DNA from: Cephalothrix spiralis
Taxonomy: Eukaryota > Nemertea > Palaeonemertea > Archinemertea > Cephalotrichidae
Assembly (NCBI GenBank): GCA_032353305.1
Contig: JAUCNG010068885.1
Location: forward strand, 1 to 14,211
Length of the DNA: 14,211 nt
Direction of reading: 5' to 3'
Shown here in pieces: positions 5,290-13,952 of the stretch (positions are counted from its first letter, which is position 1; every line of letters begins with the position of its first letter). A program made the translations under genes and the position numbers. The notes beneath the pieces are model-generated. The model saw only the letters and a program-made list of their open reading frames with translations, made no database searches and was not told the DNA's origin.

Positions 5290-8200
5290 CTGAAAAAATA
5301 AGATCAGAACTAGATCAGGGTTTGCGGCACGTTGATTTTATTAGTGCATGTGGGAAGGACATGGGACTAGTAATCCGCAGGTCCCGGGTTCAAGTTCCTG
5401 TATTATCTTGAAGTTCTCAGCTCAAATTGCTCTCTTAAGGGGGGTAACACACTTTTTCCGTGCTCCGTGACTAGAGAAAATCGGCCTAACGTTTTCGTGA
5501 ATTGCAGGAATCTGACTAACGTGATCCATGAAAATTACTATCCGTGATTCGTTAAAGCTCGTTTTTAAATATCTTGGCTCGCGTCTTTGGCGCTCGTAAA
5601 GTCCATTCCATTATTATAGGACTCATAGGTTGCATCACAGCTGATATCAATATATATATATCATTCATAATAATTGGTAAACTTTCCCAAAAATTTGTGA
5701 GAAGCTTATTTTCTATTTCGTGGAACCCGTTGTTTACGCTTACGTGATTCGTGTTCGGACCCCGCCCGTTACCCCTTAAATGGGACTAAGAATGGGAACA
5801 ACAGCCATGTATAATTGTACGGTAGAAATCAGGACCTGATAACAGGCGTTCTGGACTAAAGATGCCAACGAGAGCTCTTAGTGACAGAGCATGCTGGGTA
5901 CTTAACACATGAATAATCCAGTGGCTTAACGGAGGTCCTTAGGGAAATATATTGATGGGACCCCTTGCAAGAAAGTTCAAAGTGTATAATTTCCCATTTC
6001 CAAAATTCATATACAGATTGCGGTATTAGTGGAGGCATAAACATACCTGAGGTCCGTTAAATGCAAGCGAACCACGGAACATTTTAAGCCAATACAAATC
6101 ACAAACCGTGTTAGAAATCGACCATCACGTTAAAACCGGGAAATCATGATAATAATAGAGAATGATAAATGAAAAGACTGTAATACGAGCGTAGCGAGGC
6201 GAGACAATTTTGACATTTAATGTTTAGAAATGCGATTTAAGGCACTTCGGAATTAGATGGAGATAACATTATCAGACATAAAAATTGACAATACACGTAT
6301 GATTTATTATGATACCGAGCCGAGCAAAGCGTTTCTGACAAATATTTTGGAAATTAGACTTAGAATCAGAAACGCGATTTAAAGGCTTCTTTTAGATACG
6401 ATTTATCACCTATCTTAGGAATTGTTCTAAAGCTACTCTCTATCGTTACGCCACTGATAAACATATTACAATAAAACAAAATAGTATTAGTAGGATATTA
6501 TAATTTTTTAGTTTTCTTCAAACAATGATAAGTTAAACAATTCTGACTTACCTCCCATATTAGGGAAAATAAAGATGATGCAATAACAATACCATAAATG
6601 ATCCAATTAAATTTTTGACATGGAGCAGGCAGCAACTGAAATCATTTAAAAAATTAATATTCAAAAATCTGCAATTTTTAACAAAAATTATCGCACTTTA
6701 AAAGCGTAGCTCATTGGTTCATCATTTTTCAAGGAGATATACGATCGTACGAGAACACGACGTCACCAGAAAAAATAATCATGTTTACACCGACATATTG
6801 AATATTCAAAGCAACTTCGATTGTGTAATTCTAAAGGGTACTAACTCCAAAATTTTCAAAAGTCGTTTTATGATGCCAAATGGTTTGGACTGGTATAATT
6901 CATCATCTTTCAAAAAATCTCGCACGAAATCCTAACCGTTACCGAGTTATATAGCTTTTTAGAAAATCGTTATTCTAAAGGGTACTAACTTCATCCTGTG
7001 ACGTCATTTATTGGATTACGTGATCATTATATGAAAATTACCCGTCCTCCCTACTTTCATAAAATATGTGGATCAAATTGTCAAAGAAATTTTTCTGCGG
7101 ACATACCCATTTTAAACATTTTTATTCTAAAGGGTACTAACTCAATTTTTGGCCCTCCTGACAAATTTGCAAAAGTTTTTTTTTTAGTGCCTTTTAGAAT
7201 TTAATACACCATCGAAGTCTTGTATTATTAACCAATTTTACTTTGAATGGGAGCTACGTATTTGTTTCTGCATATATATGACATAATGACTTATCACACA
7301 TGTCCTAGATGGGATAAAGTATTTTTAATTCAATTACAAACTGGTGTCTATTCTACATGTAGAACGGGTTTGGTCGAATAAAGAATGATGTTACTCAAAA
7401 ATATAGTGATATCTAGGGACTTCGCATGCGCACTTTAGTTTTCGCACTGCACGAATCGAAAAAATAACAGCTGATGCTGTCAGATTGTCTGTTACATAAG
7501 TTCAGAACTTAATTTACATTTTTTGGCGTCGAATATCTCGACAACTGCTAGTTTTAGGCTATATAAATGTTATACCAACAAATAGAAACATAAAGTATGA
7601 CCCTAATCAGCCGTTTCTTTTTTAATTCAAGGTCCACTTAATGAGCGAACCTGGTACCTCCGAATTCAGAGACCGGCTCTCTACCACCTTGCCACCGATC
7701 CTGCACAACCATTATATTAAATATTTACCTCCAAGACATCCACTATAAACTGTGGGGGAGATAACAGCATTATAGATACACACACAAATAGGAAAACCAA
7801 ACTTAATGTAAATAATTCTGAAAAAGAACAGAAAGGGTAAAGGGTTCTGAATACAATTTTGAACAGATTTGTTCAATTCCACATTTTGTTCTGTATTTTT
7901 CGTCTATTTTTTGTTTGATTTATGCAATTCCAGCATGAACTTAATGACAAAGTTACCTGTCATATGAGTCAAGCATCACATTTCCAATATTGAACTACTC
8001 TTTTTAGCGTTACAAAATCTTACAATCCAGTAAAGTTCCAAAGTTTGGTCAGCACGACATTGTTGAATCCATTTTAGCATATATGCTATAGTCCATATAG
8101 CTTGTACAATTACGAGCCGGAGGCGTGCAAATTTTCAAGTTGTGAGTATAAATCTGAGTATAAATCGTCTGAATTTTAGACCGCTTCGATCTTTAAATAT

Positions 8201-11200
8201 TTCAATGACTAATCTGATTTTGTACCTGCACTCGTTCCAGAGCTCGAGTTATATCCCCTCTTTCTGGAACTAGCGCACTACAAATTCGATCTGCCTAAAT
8301 ACTAAAACATTCAATAATATTATAATAATACTTGTCGTTGTACTTACTATAATTATGCAATGCTTTTCTGTACGGAGGCCCATGACAAAATACGACAGCC
8401 GATAACAGATAACAAAACGAACATGATAAAAACGAATACGTATTTTCATAACCGATCACAGAGTCTTTGTGAGGTACAATTAGTGGGTCCCATTCAACAA
8501 ACCTGAAAAAAACAATTGAGCCGTTAATATTTATTTCAGTAATGCCCTAAAGACGAAGGGGCGGCGCGGTGTCATGGAAAGAATTGGCATACACGTATAC
8601 TGAAAATTGGCAAAATTGAGTTGTGGTACCCACCCATTGGCATGGAAAAAATTGGAAAAATACCTTTTTTTTCCATCGTGTCACTTTTTTGACCACCCAC
8701 CCCCTATTTTTGCACGTGGTTGAATTATTAATTAATCATAGAATTTTAAAGAAAAGGGGACATTGGACAGTGCACAATTTTCATCAGTCACAGATTCAAA
8801 CATAAACAACAACAACAATTATCGTTGTTATCAAGTCCAGCCGAGCGAGGTAGAACTTTTTGAAATTTAAGGCTTAGATACATCGCTATTAAGACTGCAA
8901 ATAATACATTTCAATTTGTTGTTTTTTGTCGATTTCGTTAGGGCCCTCTGAGCTCGGGGCCATTAGGAATTGCTCTAAAGCTACTCCCTATCGTTATGAC
9001 ACTGGGTGTACACTGTCTGCAGTTATTTAATACCATAAATAAATATTAAAAATCAAATTTAAATTAAAAAAAATAAACTTTGAAGATTCATTATTGTACT
9101 TACCATGGCTGAATCTCAACGTAATATTTGACGATAAATAAAAGAATACATTGAATGAATAAAAACATAAGCATGGATGCTAATGGGAATCCAAGAAGCA
9201 CACGCGGAGGCATTCGATGTACCAGTCTAGGATAAGGATCAACATGACCAACTGAAAATGATAAATATATTTTTTTAATATTTTTGGAAAAGTGGTGGTT
9301 TATACCTCTTATCGGACGAGACGATAAAAACAATATTATTTTTTTATCTGAAATTTTGACTGATTTTGCTATTGGAGACAGAATGGCAGAGAGGTAAGGC
9401 ACATCTAAGAGTCGATGCAGTTTCGAATTTGGCTTATAATTCATGTAAGAGAGAGAGAAAAAATGGTTTCAGTTAATTTCGATACAATTATAGCCACAGG
9501 GTCAGAGAAGAATAAAAAAACCGAAAATGCTTGAAATAAGCCCTACCAAATCCTACGGCTTCCGGTGTGTTTTACCGGGTGTAGGACGGCTGAGTCCCAG
9601 TCATTTAGGCCCCGCAGATTTCGGCATAGGCTCAAATATCAGGGATCCAATCGTCCGTCACCCGTTTTACCGGATACGAAAAAACGAGGTAATCCCGCGC
9701 TGTCTCAGACGGCTAAGACAGGACCCCTCCGAAATAACTGTATATTGCATTTACTTTAATTTAGTAATATTTCATACTTACAAAATATAGTTGGCGCCAA
9801 TATTAATGGTATATCTATAACGATATACTGTGGATCGTTCAAGTCCGAAGAAATCTGAAATATAAATATGACATGCAATTCATGTTCAAATGTAGTTATA
9901 AATAAGGTGGGCCCTAAGAGTTTTACCGCTTTTAATATAAAAGGGCTGTAATATTTATTACTATCTTTTCTTTATCATTGATCACTGCGATGGATGTTGT
10001 TGATACGCGCCAGAAATGACAATATTTTCTTTTGCATTTTGCTGTCGTATAATATCATATTCCTTTGACATTTCTGAAATGCATTCTATTCAAATAAAAC
10101 ATAAATATTAACATTATGCTTTTCTGTTTTCCAAACTACGGGTCTTTAGATGGCAAATATTCACACGAACGTTTTCAACGTCTATGTTATCTGCTTTTTG
10201 TTACTAGGTTGCACAAAATATTAAGGATATAAAAATGAAATATTAGCACATAATTTGGAATACAATTCTTCTACTGCATTCAAAATAGCAGGTTAATATA
10301 ACTAGTTTGGAAACTACAGCATTTTTATGAATTTTGAATTGAATGAATTTTGTTGTCTAAACTTAAAAAATTAAATATTAAAAAAAACACACACACTAAA
10401 GATCGCTATATATATAGTTAAAAAGATAGCCATTTTTTTAATTTATTCTTGAAAACTAGCATATGTAGAAGAATGTAGGATCGAAACTTACCTTATACAA
10501 CATTAATACTTGAACAAAGAATAACCATGTAGTAGATAGCAAGTGCTTAAATGCGCCGAAAGATGTCACAAGTGCGCAACGACCTTCTTGGATCAAATGC
10601 GGAACACTTTTAATTGTCATTTCGGTCGCTGTAAATGGGGACGCCACTGAGGCTTCTGCCATGCTTAGAGAGATGCCCGCGTGCGCAATTTTTAGCGCTC
10701 CGCAATCATTAGCGCCATCACCACACATCCCGACGAAATATCCTATTTCCTGAAGAGCTTCAACTAAATGAACCTTGTGCTCCGGTAACATTCGGGCGAA
10801 GACAGTACCCCTCATAATGAGCTGGAAAAAAAATTAGAGAAAATACAGGGTATAGTAAGTGAAAAATCATACGTAGGCCTACAAGGCTAACAAATTGTTT
10901 TATAAACACAGACGTGGAGGAAGTTTAAAAATGTTTGGGTGATCTGAGGGACCATTTATCCCAAGTCATGTCAGCTGATATGCAGCCGATACGTAATATT
11001 TTTGATACTTATTTTTATTGCAAAGTATACCATTATTAACATTTTAACAAGAAAATATAAAAGAAGTTTTAATAATTATTGGAGTTGCTATTTATATGGA
11101 GAGCACCACCGCGGATGGGATTTTTTAAATTGCTAGTCTGTTGACTATATATTTACCAAAGCATTCAAATTCTTTTGATGACTTGAGCTATACATTTTTA

Positions 11201-13952
11201 TCAAATTATTACATTTAAATTTTATAGATGGTATCCATCATTCTGATACCCTACGTTTAGCTGAGTATTATTATATTCATATTCATCTACACTCCGACAC
11301 GATTCAAGCCTAATCCTATTGAATTTTCATTTTAAAATCAATACTGGATATATTTTTGTGAAAATATTTGAGGATCCCACTGAATTGGAACGCGCGATTT
11401 TGAATTTACAATAACTAAGCTTCGACTTTAGCAGCTGCGCCACTGAAGCTATGATAATATTTATCTCGTAAAAAGGATCAATATAATAAATATTAATAGA
11501 ATTACCACGTGATTACCGTAATTAAATCGCGGCGCCTATTCTGCTATTTGTATTGGGTCGGAGCGTGGGGAATACAAAATAATGCAATAAAGTATTCAAA
11601 CAGCGAAGAGATCGGAATGGGTGTCCATAAAAAAGCCAAAAGAAAGGAGAGAAAAATACCTTGTAGTATGTGTCTTGGCGGTGTGATCTAATTAACGCAA
11701 AGCTTTTTCCGTCAATTGCAAATCTGTACGATTTCTTAATCAATTTCGACTCTTCGTCTTCAGTAATAAACATCTGATGCGTCTCTGTTGGCTGATACGT
11801 TATGATGACGTCATTAGACGGTAACATTTGTTCAGCTTTTACAACAATAATATCATCACCTGGTTTTAGCATATCACAGTCCCTGGCCACCTTAATGGCA
11901 GTTAGTATGTTATCACCTGAAATCAGAAACAGTATAAACTGCAGCTGTATCCGGGGTTTAAAGGAGCATATTAAAGGGCAGGGAACCAGTCTAAATATTA
12001 TATTTTGCTACCATATTGTCTAAATATTATATTTTGCTACCATATTGACTAAATATTATATTTTGCTACCATATTGTCTAAATTCTATATTTTGCTACCA
12101 TATTGTCTAAATATTACTTTGCTACCATTGTCTAAATATTACATTTTGCTACCATATTGTCTAAATACGAGTATTACATTTTGCTACCATATTTTCGAGA
12201 TATTACATTTTGCTACCATATGGTCTAAATATTACATTTTGCTACTATATTTGGGAGTGATATCATCTGTCTATCTTGATGATTTTCACTAGCTATAGTA
12301 TTATGAAGCTACTTCTAGTACAAATTTTGTTAGACCTCTAAAAGTGCCACTGAGATTTTCGACTGAGATTTCATCGAAAATCTACATTCTGGTCCCGTCG
12401 ATGTTCCGAAGACACTACGACGGGGACAGATTTTCAATGACTTATCAGAACTAAGACGAAAATATCGGGCTAGCTTTTGCGCTTTTCAAATGCGCATTTT
12501 TGCGCCCTAGCAAATTTAAGATGGAACAAATTTTGATAAAAAAATTTTCCCTCCCGCGAAAGATTTCACGGCCAGTATAAATCAGTTGAGGGAAAATGAT
12601 TGACAAAATTATGAGAAATCAAAGCAAATAAAACTATAAAAGTGATAGCCGCGAAAATTATTTATACAGCATCATTTATATCAGAACTTTACAACGCAAA
12701 GCTTTATCTTAAAAATATGTTTTCTGATCGTGGTTCTCCCAATTACATATTATTTATTTAATATATTCAAAATGGCGTATTAAGACAAAGCAAACCCTTA
12801 CTTACCGGTTACCATGACTGTCCGTAGAGCCGCGTCGTGAAGCTCTCGTAAAGCCGGGATAGTTTCTGGTTTCAGAGAATTTCGCATGATCAAAAGTCCT
12901 AATAAAGTGAGATTGTATTCCAAATCTGACCTTGGCCTTCGCTGAATTTTATCCCATGACTCGTCTCCTAAATGGCGGTGCGCCAAAGCAATGACTCGGT
13001 ACCCCTCTTCTGCGTGATTAGAGAGGATCTCAAAGAAATTGTCTGGAACTGAGAGTTAATAAACATAAACATAAGTTATTCAAATTCAAAATGGCATCAT
13101 AAACCGACAATTATTTCTTATTCTTGAAGTCGTCAATTTTCTGAATTACATTGTAACTTTTTTCCGGTTTTCTAAAGTCATCCTTGCAAAGAAAAAACGT
13201 TAATGAGGAAAAACACGAGATGCTTTATGCCGTTATGATATGAACGTTCGGCGCTTTGTCTTCGGCAATTTCCGTAAGAATGAATAACAAAATTTCGGCA
13301 AAATAACCGAAATTATCACAACATGAAAACGGAATAAAAAAACGTTGCACATGAATTGGATATTTCCCAGTGACGTCACTGTTATGTTCCGAAGTTTGCC
13401 TCAGATGTGCCTACGGTGCATTTCATTGACTAGTGCATTTGTCTTTGAAGAAATGTGAAGTATAAAGTTTTATATAAATTAAGCAAAACTTGCACTAGTC
13501 GGTGAAATGCATCGCAATGATATAGGTAAATGCGAAAGTAAATACTGGACAGCGCTAGCACTAGGATCACATAAAACGGCATAAAACACCTCATTTTTTC
13601 GTAACTCTCTTGAGTGATCCTAATCGCAAATTGCCTGGTGTGATTAACAGGTTAAATATATTTGATTCAATTCAATATCCAACCTGTACTCTGGAGTGGT
13701 AGGCTCTATGTCATCACGTTCTTGCTTAGGCTACCGACAGCTATCCACAAATTTATATCACTACGTATGCGCAGCGCTTTGTTCCTCTATACGTAGCGCT
13801 ATTGTCCTACCTGTTGTGGGGTTACATAATGTGGCAATTTTTTCCGGTGACCCCTTTGTGTATAGGTCATAACCTTTACTACCATGAACAATAACACTCA
13901 TTCTTTGCAATGATGATGAAAATGTAAATTGGCGAACAATACCAATTTCAAG
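4435..13952 (-). CDS. ATP13A2: P5B-type transport ATPase (ATP13A2-like), 3' portion of the gene (ten exons)
   Basis: Exons in transcription order are 13952-13811, 13048-12806, 11916-11660, 10821-10492, 9854-9782, 9251-9104, 8502-8348, 7817-7729, 6635-6552 and 5289-4435; together they give 791 residues and a stop. All junctions are GT-AG and in phase. P5B ATPases are endolysosomal membrane pumps; ATP13A2 and relatives export polyamines using ATP with an aspartyl-phosphate intermediate. Visible here: N-domain LQRMSVIV and KGSPE; P-domain VMVTGDN, LPEHK and [13 protein letters not shown]; membrane segments M5-M10; then a conserved EL...WPP motif and an extended tail. The DKTGT phosphorylation loop, M1-M4 and the N terminus lie beyond the right edge. 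Choice of ATP13A2 over ATP13A3-5 rests on the short M7-M8 loop ending YENT, and is inference; the P5B family call is firm. Confidence 0.93.
5324..5410 (+). repeat. tRNA-derived SINE head or tRNA-Thr-like pseudogene
   Basis: GGGACTAGTAATCCGCAGG forms an anticodon arm with loop CTAGTAA (anticodon AGT, Thr), and GGTTCAAGTTCC matches the B box of a type 2 pol III promoter. A weaker A-box-like TTAGTGCATGTGGG precedes it. The acceptor stem does not pair, so it is not a functional tRNA; a SINE head is more likely. Confidence 0.6.
6181..6456. repeat. Dispersed repeat, copy 1 (internal partial duplication)
   Basis: Two similar halves: CGAGCGTAGCGAGG with AGAAATGCGATTTAAGGC (6226-6243), and CCGAGCCGAGCAAAGCG with AGAAACGCGATTTAAAGGC (from 6368). 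The right end 6415-6456 matches 8963-9004 at about 37 of 42 positions. No coding capacity. Confidence 0.65.
6552..6635 (-). CDS. ATP13A2: ATP13A exon: M10
   Basis: The acceptor TGATTTCAG precedes and the donor GTAAGT follows; 28 codons in phase 0: [20 protein letters not shown] then SLFSLIWE. It supplies the last membrane segment. The L-P-x-P before the helix and the acidic end are typical of P5B M10. Confidence 0.85.
6828..7142. repeat. Three regularly spaced copies of ATTCTAAAGGGTACTAACT
   Basis: Identical 19-bp copies lie at 6828-6846, 6972-6990 and 7124-7142, with starts 144 and 152 bases apart. The DNA between copies is not obviously alike. Possible short terminal inverted repeats (GCGTAGCTC at 6704; GAGCTACGT at 7251) may frame a larger element. 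Confidence 0.85.
7427..7482. repeat. Worn single arm of the 3267-3440 fold-back family
   Basis: CGCACTGCACGAATCGAAAA followed by AATAACAGCTGAT resembles the right arm at 3369-3410 (CACTGCGCGTGCGCGAATCG and on). Only one arm is preserved. Confidence 0.5.
7538..7616. repeat. Fragments of the 733-855 fold-back family in reversed order
   Basis: CTGCTAGTTTTAGG (from about 7545) resembles the right arm of 733-855, and GTATGACCCTAATCAGCCGT (from 7595) the left arm. Here the right-arm-like piece comes first, so the arms face the other way. Confidence 0.5.
7632..7712 (-). repeat. tRNA-derived SINE head (minus strand)
   Basis: Read on the minus strand, GGTGGCAAGGTGGTAGAG resembles an A box with D arm, TCTCTGAATTCGGAGG an anticodon arm, and GGTACCAGGTTCGCTC the T arm and B box (GGTTCG). 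Acceptor pairing is poor. It lies 17 bases past the donor of the M9 exon. Confidence 0.6.
7729..7817 (-). CDS. ATP13A2: ATP13A exon: M9
   Basis: The acceptor GTTCTTTTTCAG precedes and the donor GTAAAT follows; 89 bases. It reads [20 protein letters not shown] then PQFIVDVLE: one hydrophobic segment (M9) and the start of the luminal loop. Sequence conservation is low here; the call rests on phase and hydrophobic pattern. Confidence 0.82.
7818..8347 (-). other. ATP13A intron (M8 to M9)
   Basis: GT-AG intron of 530 bases. Apart from a doubled GAGTATAAATC near 8143-8168 I see nothing in it. Confidence 0.75.
8348..8502 (-). CDS. ATP13A2: ATP13A exon: M7-M8 loop and M8
   Basis: The acceptor TTTTTTCAG precedes and the donor GTAAGT follows; 155 bases. 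It reads FVEWDPL...[16 protein letters not shown], then a hydrophobic stretch, [16 protein letters not shown], the S-F-x-Y of M8 and the G-P-P/F-x-R after it are strong P5B markers. The luminal loop is short, as in ATP13A2. A Cys replaces the usual Gln in the SFQY motif. Confidence 0.92.
8503..9103 (-). other. ATP13A intron (M7 to M8) with a dispersed repeat
   Basis: GT-AG intron of 601 bases. CATGGAAAGAATTGG (about 8574) and CATGGAAAAAATTGG (about 8641) form a short direct repeat; a short (AAC)n run lies near 8805. The repeat copy at 8826-9004 fills the middle. Confidence 0.7.
8826..9004. repeat. Dispersed repeat, copy 2
   Basis: It shares CCGAGCGAGG, AATTTAAGGCTTA and the 42-base right end (8963-9004, TTAGGAATTGCTCTAAAGCT and on) with copy 1 at 6181-6456. 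The middle is diverged. Confidence 0.6.
9104..9251 (-). CDS. ATP13A2: ATP13A exon: M7
   Basis: The acceptor TTTTCAG precedes and the donor GTAAGT follows; 148 bases. The cytoplasmic loop [17 protein letters not shown] keeps the RPP-like element that precedes M7 in P5B pumps (here MPPR), followed by the hydrophobic M7 and EIQPW, whose Trp codon is completed by the next exon. Confidence 0.9.
9252..9781 (-). other. ATP13A intron (M6 to M7) with a GC-rich island
   Basis: GT-AG intron of 530 bases. Bases from about 9540 to 9735 are much richer in G and C than anything around, and carry repeated words such as GTTTTACCGG and GACGGCT. The overlapping open frames there have no recognised family. Confidence 0.7.
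9541..9735. repeat. GC-rich repeat remnant related to the 1961 hairpin
   Basis: TCCTAC (9551-9556) and GTAGGA (9581-9586) form the same outer pairing as the hairpin at 1961-1980, and GGGTGTAGGAC is shared exactly by both sites; a GGCCCC-GATTTCGG stretch follows in both. This suggests one repeat family with different internal sequence. Confidence 0.5.
9782..9854 (-). CDS. ATP13A2: ATP13A exon: M5-M6 loop and M6
   Basis: The acceptor TTTCAG precedes and the donor GTAAGT follows; 24 codons and one base, [20 protein letters not shown] plus PTIF. The DPQY/F..ID pattern at the luminal entry of M6 is typical of P5 ATPases. Confidence 0.88.
9855..10491 (-). other. ATP13A intron (M5 to M6)
   Basis: GT-AG intron of 637 bases, AT-rich, with a short (AC)n and (TA)n run near 10387-10418. 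No other feature is seen. Confidence 0.75.
10492..10821 (-). CDS. ATP13A2: ATP13A exon: GDGxND motif and M5
   Basis: The acceptor TTTTCCAG precedes and the donor GTAAGT follows; 110 codons in phase 0. [16 protein letters not shown] is followed by [17 protein letters not shown] (residues 28-44), the Mg-binding hinge motif of all P-type ATPases, then [15 protein letters not shown]. The end, from about residue 86, is hydrophobic membrane segment M5 ([16 protein letters not shown]). Every catalytic residue expected here is present. Confidence 0.96.
10822..11659 (-). other. ATP13A intron (P domain)
   Basis: GT-AG intron of 838 bases. The only candidate feature is a worn tRNA-like stretch at 11390-11452. 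Confidence 0.7.
11390..11452 (-). repeat. Possible degraded tRNA-derived SINE head
   Basis: On the minus strand, AGTGGCGCAGCTGCTAAAG fits an A box and D arm, and AATTCAAAATC is a weak B box. The spacing between the boxes is a few bases short of a real tRNA, so this is tentative. Confidence 0.35.
11660..11916 (-). CDS. ATP13A2: ATP13A exon: P-domain TGDN and variable insert
   Basis: The acceptor TGATTTCAG precedes and the donor GTATTT follows; 257 bases. The peptide opens [20 protein letters not shown], the conserved helix after TGD, and ends [23 protein letters not shown]. Between them lies a poorly conserved acidic loop. A TGACGTCA palindrome at 11806-11813 is coding here. Confidence 0.94.
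11991..12252. repeat. 29-bp tandem repeat, about nine units
   Basis: The unit starts CTAAATATTATATTTTGCTA and ends CCATATTGT. The first three units (11991-12077) are almost identical; later ones show TAT to TAC change, a 4-base loss, a small insertion (ACGAGT) and a weaker start. Units adjoin with no spacers, so it is a satellite and not CRISPR. The plus-strand open frame across it is repeat-encoded. Confidence 0.95.
12354..12435. repeat. Stem-loop with nested arms
   Basis: GAAAATCT and TGGTCCCGTCG (12375-12400) pair with CGACGGGGACAGATTTTC (12418-12435) apart from a 7-base bulge; a second small hairpin, GATTTTCGA with TCGAAAATC, overlaps the left side. No known RNA family is recognised. Confidence 0.6.
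12806..13048 (-). CDS. ATP13A2: ATP13A exon: N-to-P domain hinge
   Basis: The acceptor AACTCTCAG precedes and the donor GTAAGT follows; 243 bases. The exon starts with two bases that complete a Val codon and reads [20 protein letters not shown], then ALAHRHL, the [14 protein letters not shown] stretch and RTVMVTG. These match the family pattern of the returning hinge ([15 protein letters not shown]) and the start of TGDN; the Gly codon is split by the intron. Confidence 0.94.
13049..13810 (-). other. ATP13A intron (N domain) with a nested inverted repeat
   Basis: GT-AG intron of 762 bases. It contains the element at 13205-13600 and, next to the exon at 13760-13800, repeated AGCGCT and TACGTA words. 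Confidence 0.75.
13205..13600. repeat. MITE-like element with outer and inner inverted repeats
   Basis: Outer arms: GAGATGCTTTATGCCGTTAT (about 13218) against the reverse complement of 13569-13600 (AACGGCATAAAACACCTCAT). Inner arms: GGTGCATTTCATTGACTAGT at about 13416-13442 and the reverse complement of GACTAGTG-containing 13488-13512. A third small hairpin, AATTTCGGCAAAATAACCGA and on, lies at about 13290. No ORF. Confidence 0.6.
13811..13952 (-). CDS. ATP13A2: ATP13A exon: nucleotide-binding domain with KGSPE
   Basis: The acceptor TTCTTGCAG precedes and the donor GTAGGA follows. Forty-seven codons and one base read [20 protein letters not shown] and on to [27 protein letters not shown] and KGSPE are hallmarks of the P-type N domain; the KGSPE lysine lies in the ATP pocket. 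Confidence 0.93.

Larger units (their letters stand above)
5290..6551 (-). other. ATP13A intron (M10 to tail) with repeats
   Basis: GT-AG intron of 1,262 bases. It holds a tRNA-derived SINE head (5324-5410), a moderately GC-rich stretch at about 5440-6060 that I cannot classify and that may be SINE body or an old insertion, and the repeat at 6181-6456. No exon signal was found. Confidence 0.75.
6636..7728 (-). other. ATP13A intron (M9 to M10) with several repeats
   Basis: GT-AG intron of 1,093 bases. It contains three copies of a 19-bp motif (6828-7142), a worn fold-back arm (7427-7482), fragments of the 733-855 family (7538-7616) and a tRNA-like SINE head (7632-7712). No exon was found. Confidence 0.75.
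11917..12805 (-). other. ATP13A intron (TGDN split) with a 29-bp satellite
   Basis: GT-AG intron of 889 bases that splits the Gly codon of TGDN. It holds the tandem array at 11991-12252 and the stem-loop at 12354-12435; the rest is AT-rich and unremarkable. Confidence 0.8.

Noticed and set aside
6828-7142. TACTAAC copies as intron branch points
   Set aside because: They are on the plus strand, opposite to the transcript, and far from the acceptor at 6636.
6714-7204. Two short plus-strand frames sharing ILKGTNS
   Set aside because: The shared peptide is just the translation of the 19-bp repeated motif.
9527-9790. Overlapping plus-strand frames in the GC-rich island
   Set aside because: Two frames are open together because stop codons are rare in GC-rich DNA; no domain, and the island looks like a repeat. 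The right end overlaps the M6 exon on the other strand.
11991-12252. CRISPR array
   Set aside because: Units adjoin directly with no unique spacers, and the locus is in an animal intron.
12074-12292. Plus-strand frame of repeated YILLPYCLN-like peptides
   Set aside because: Encoded by the 29-bp satellite.
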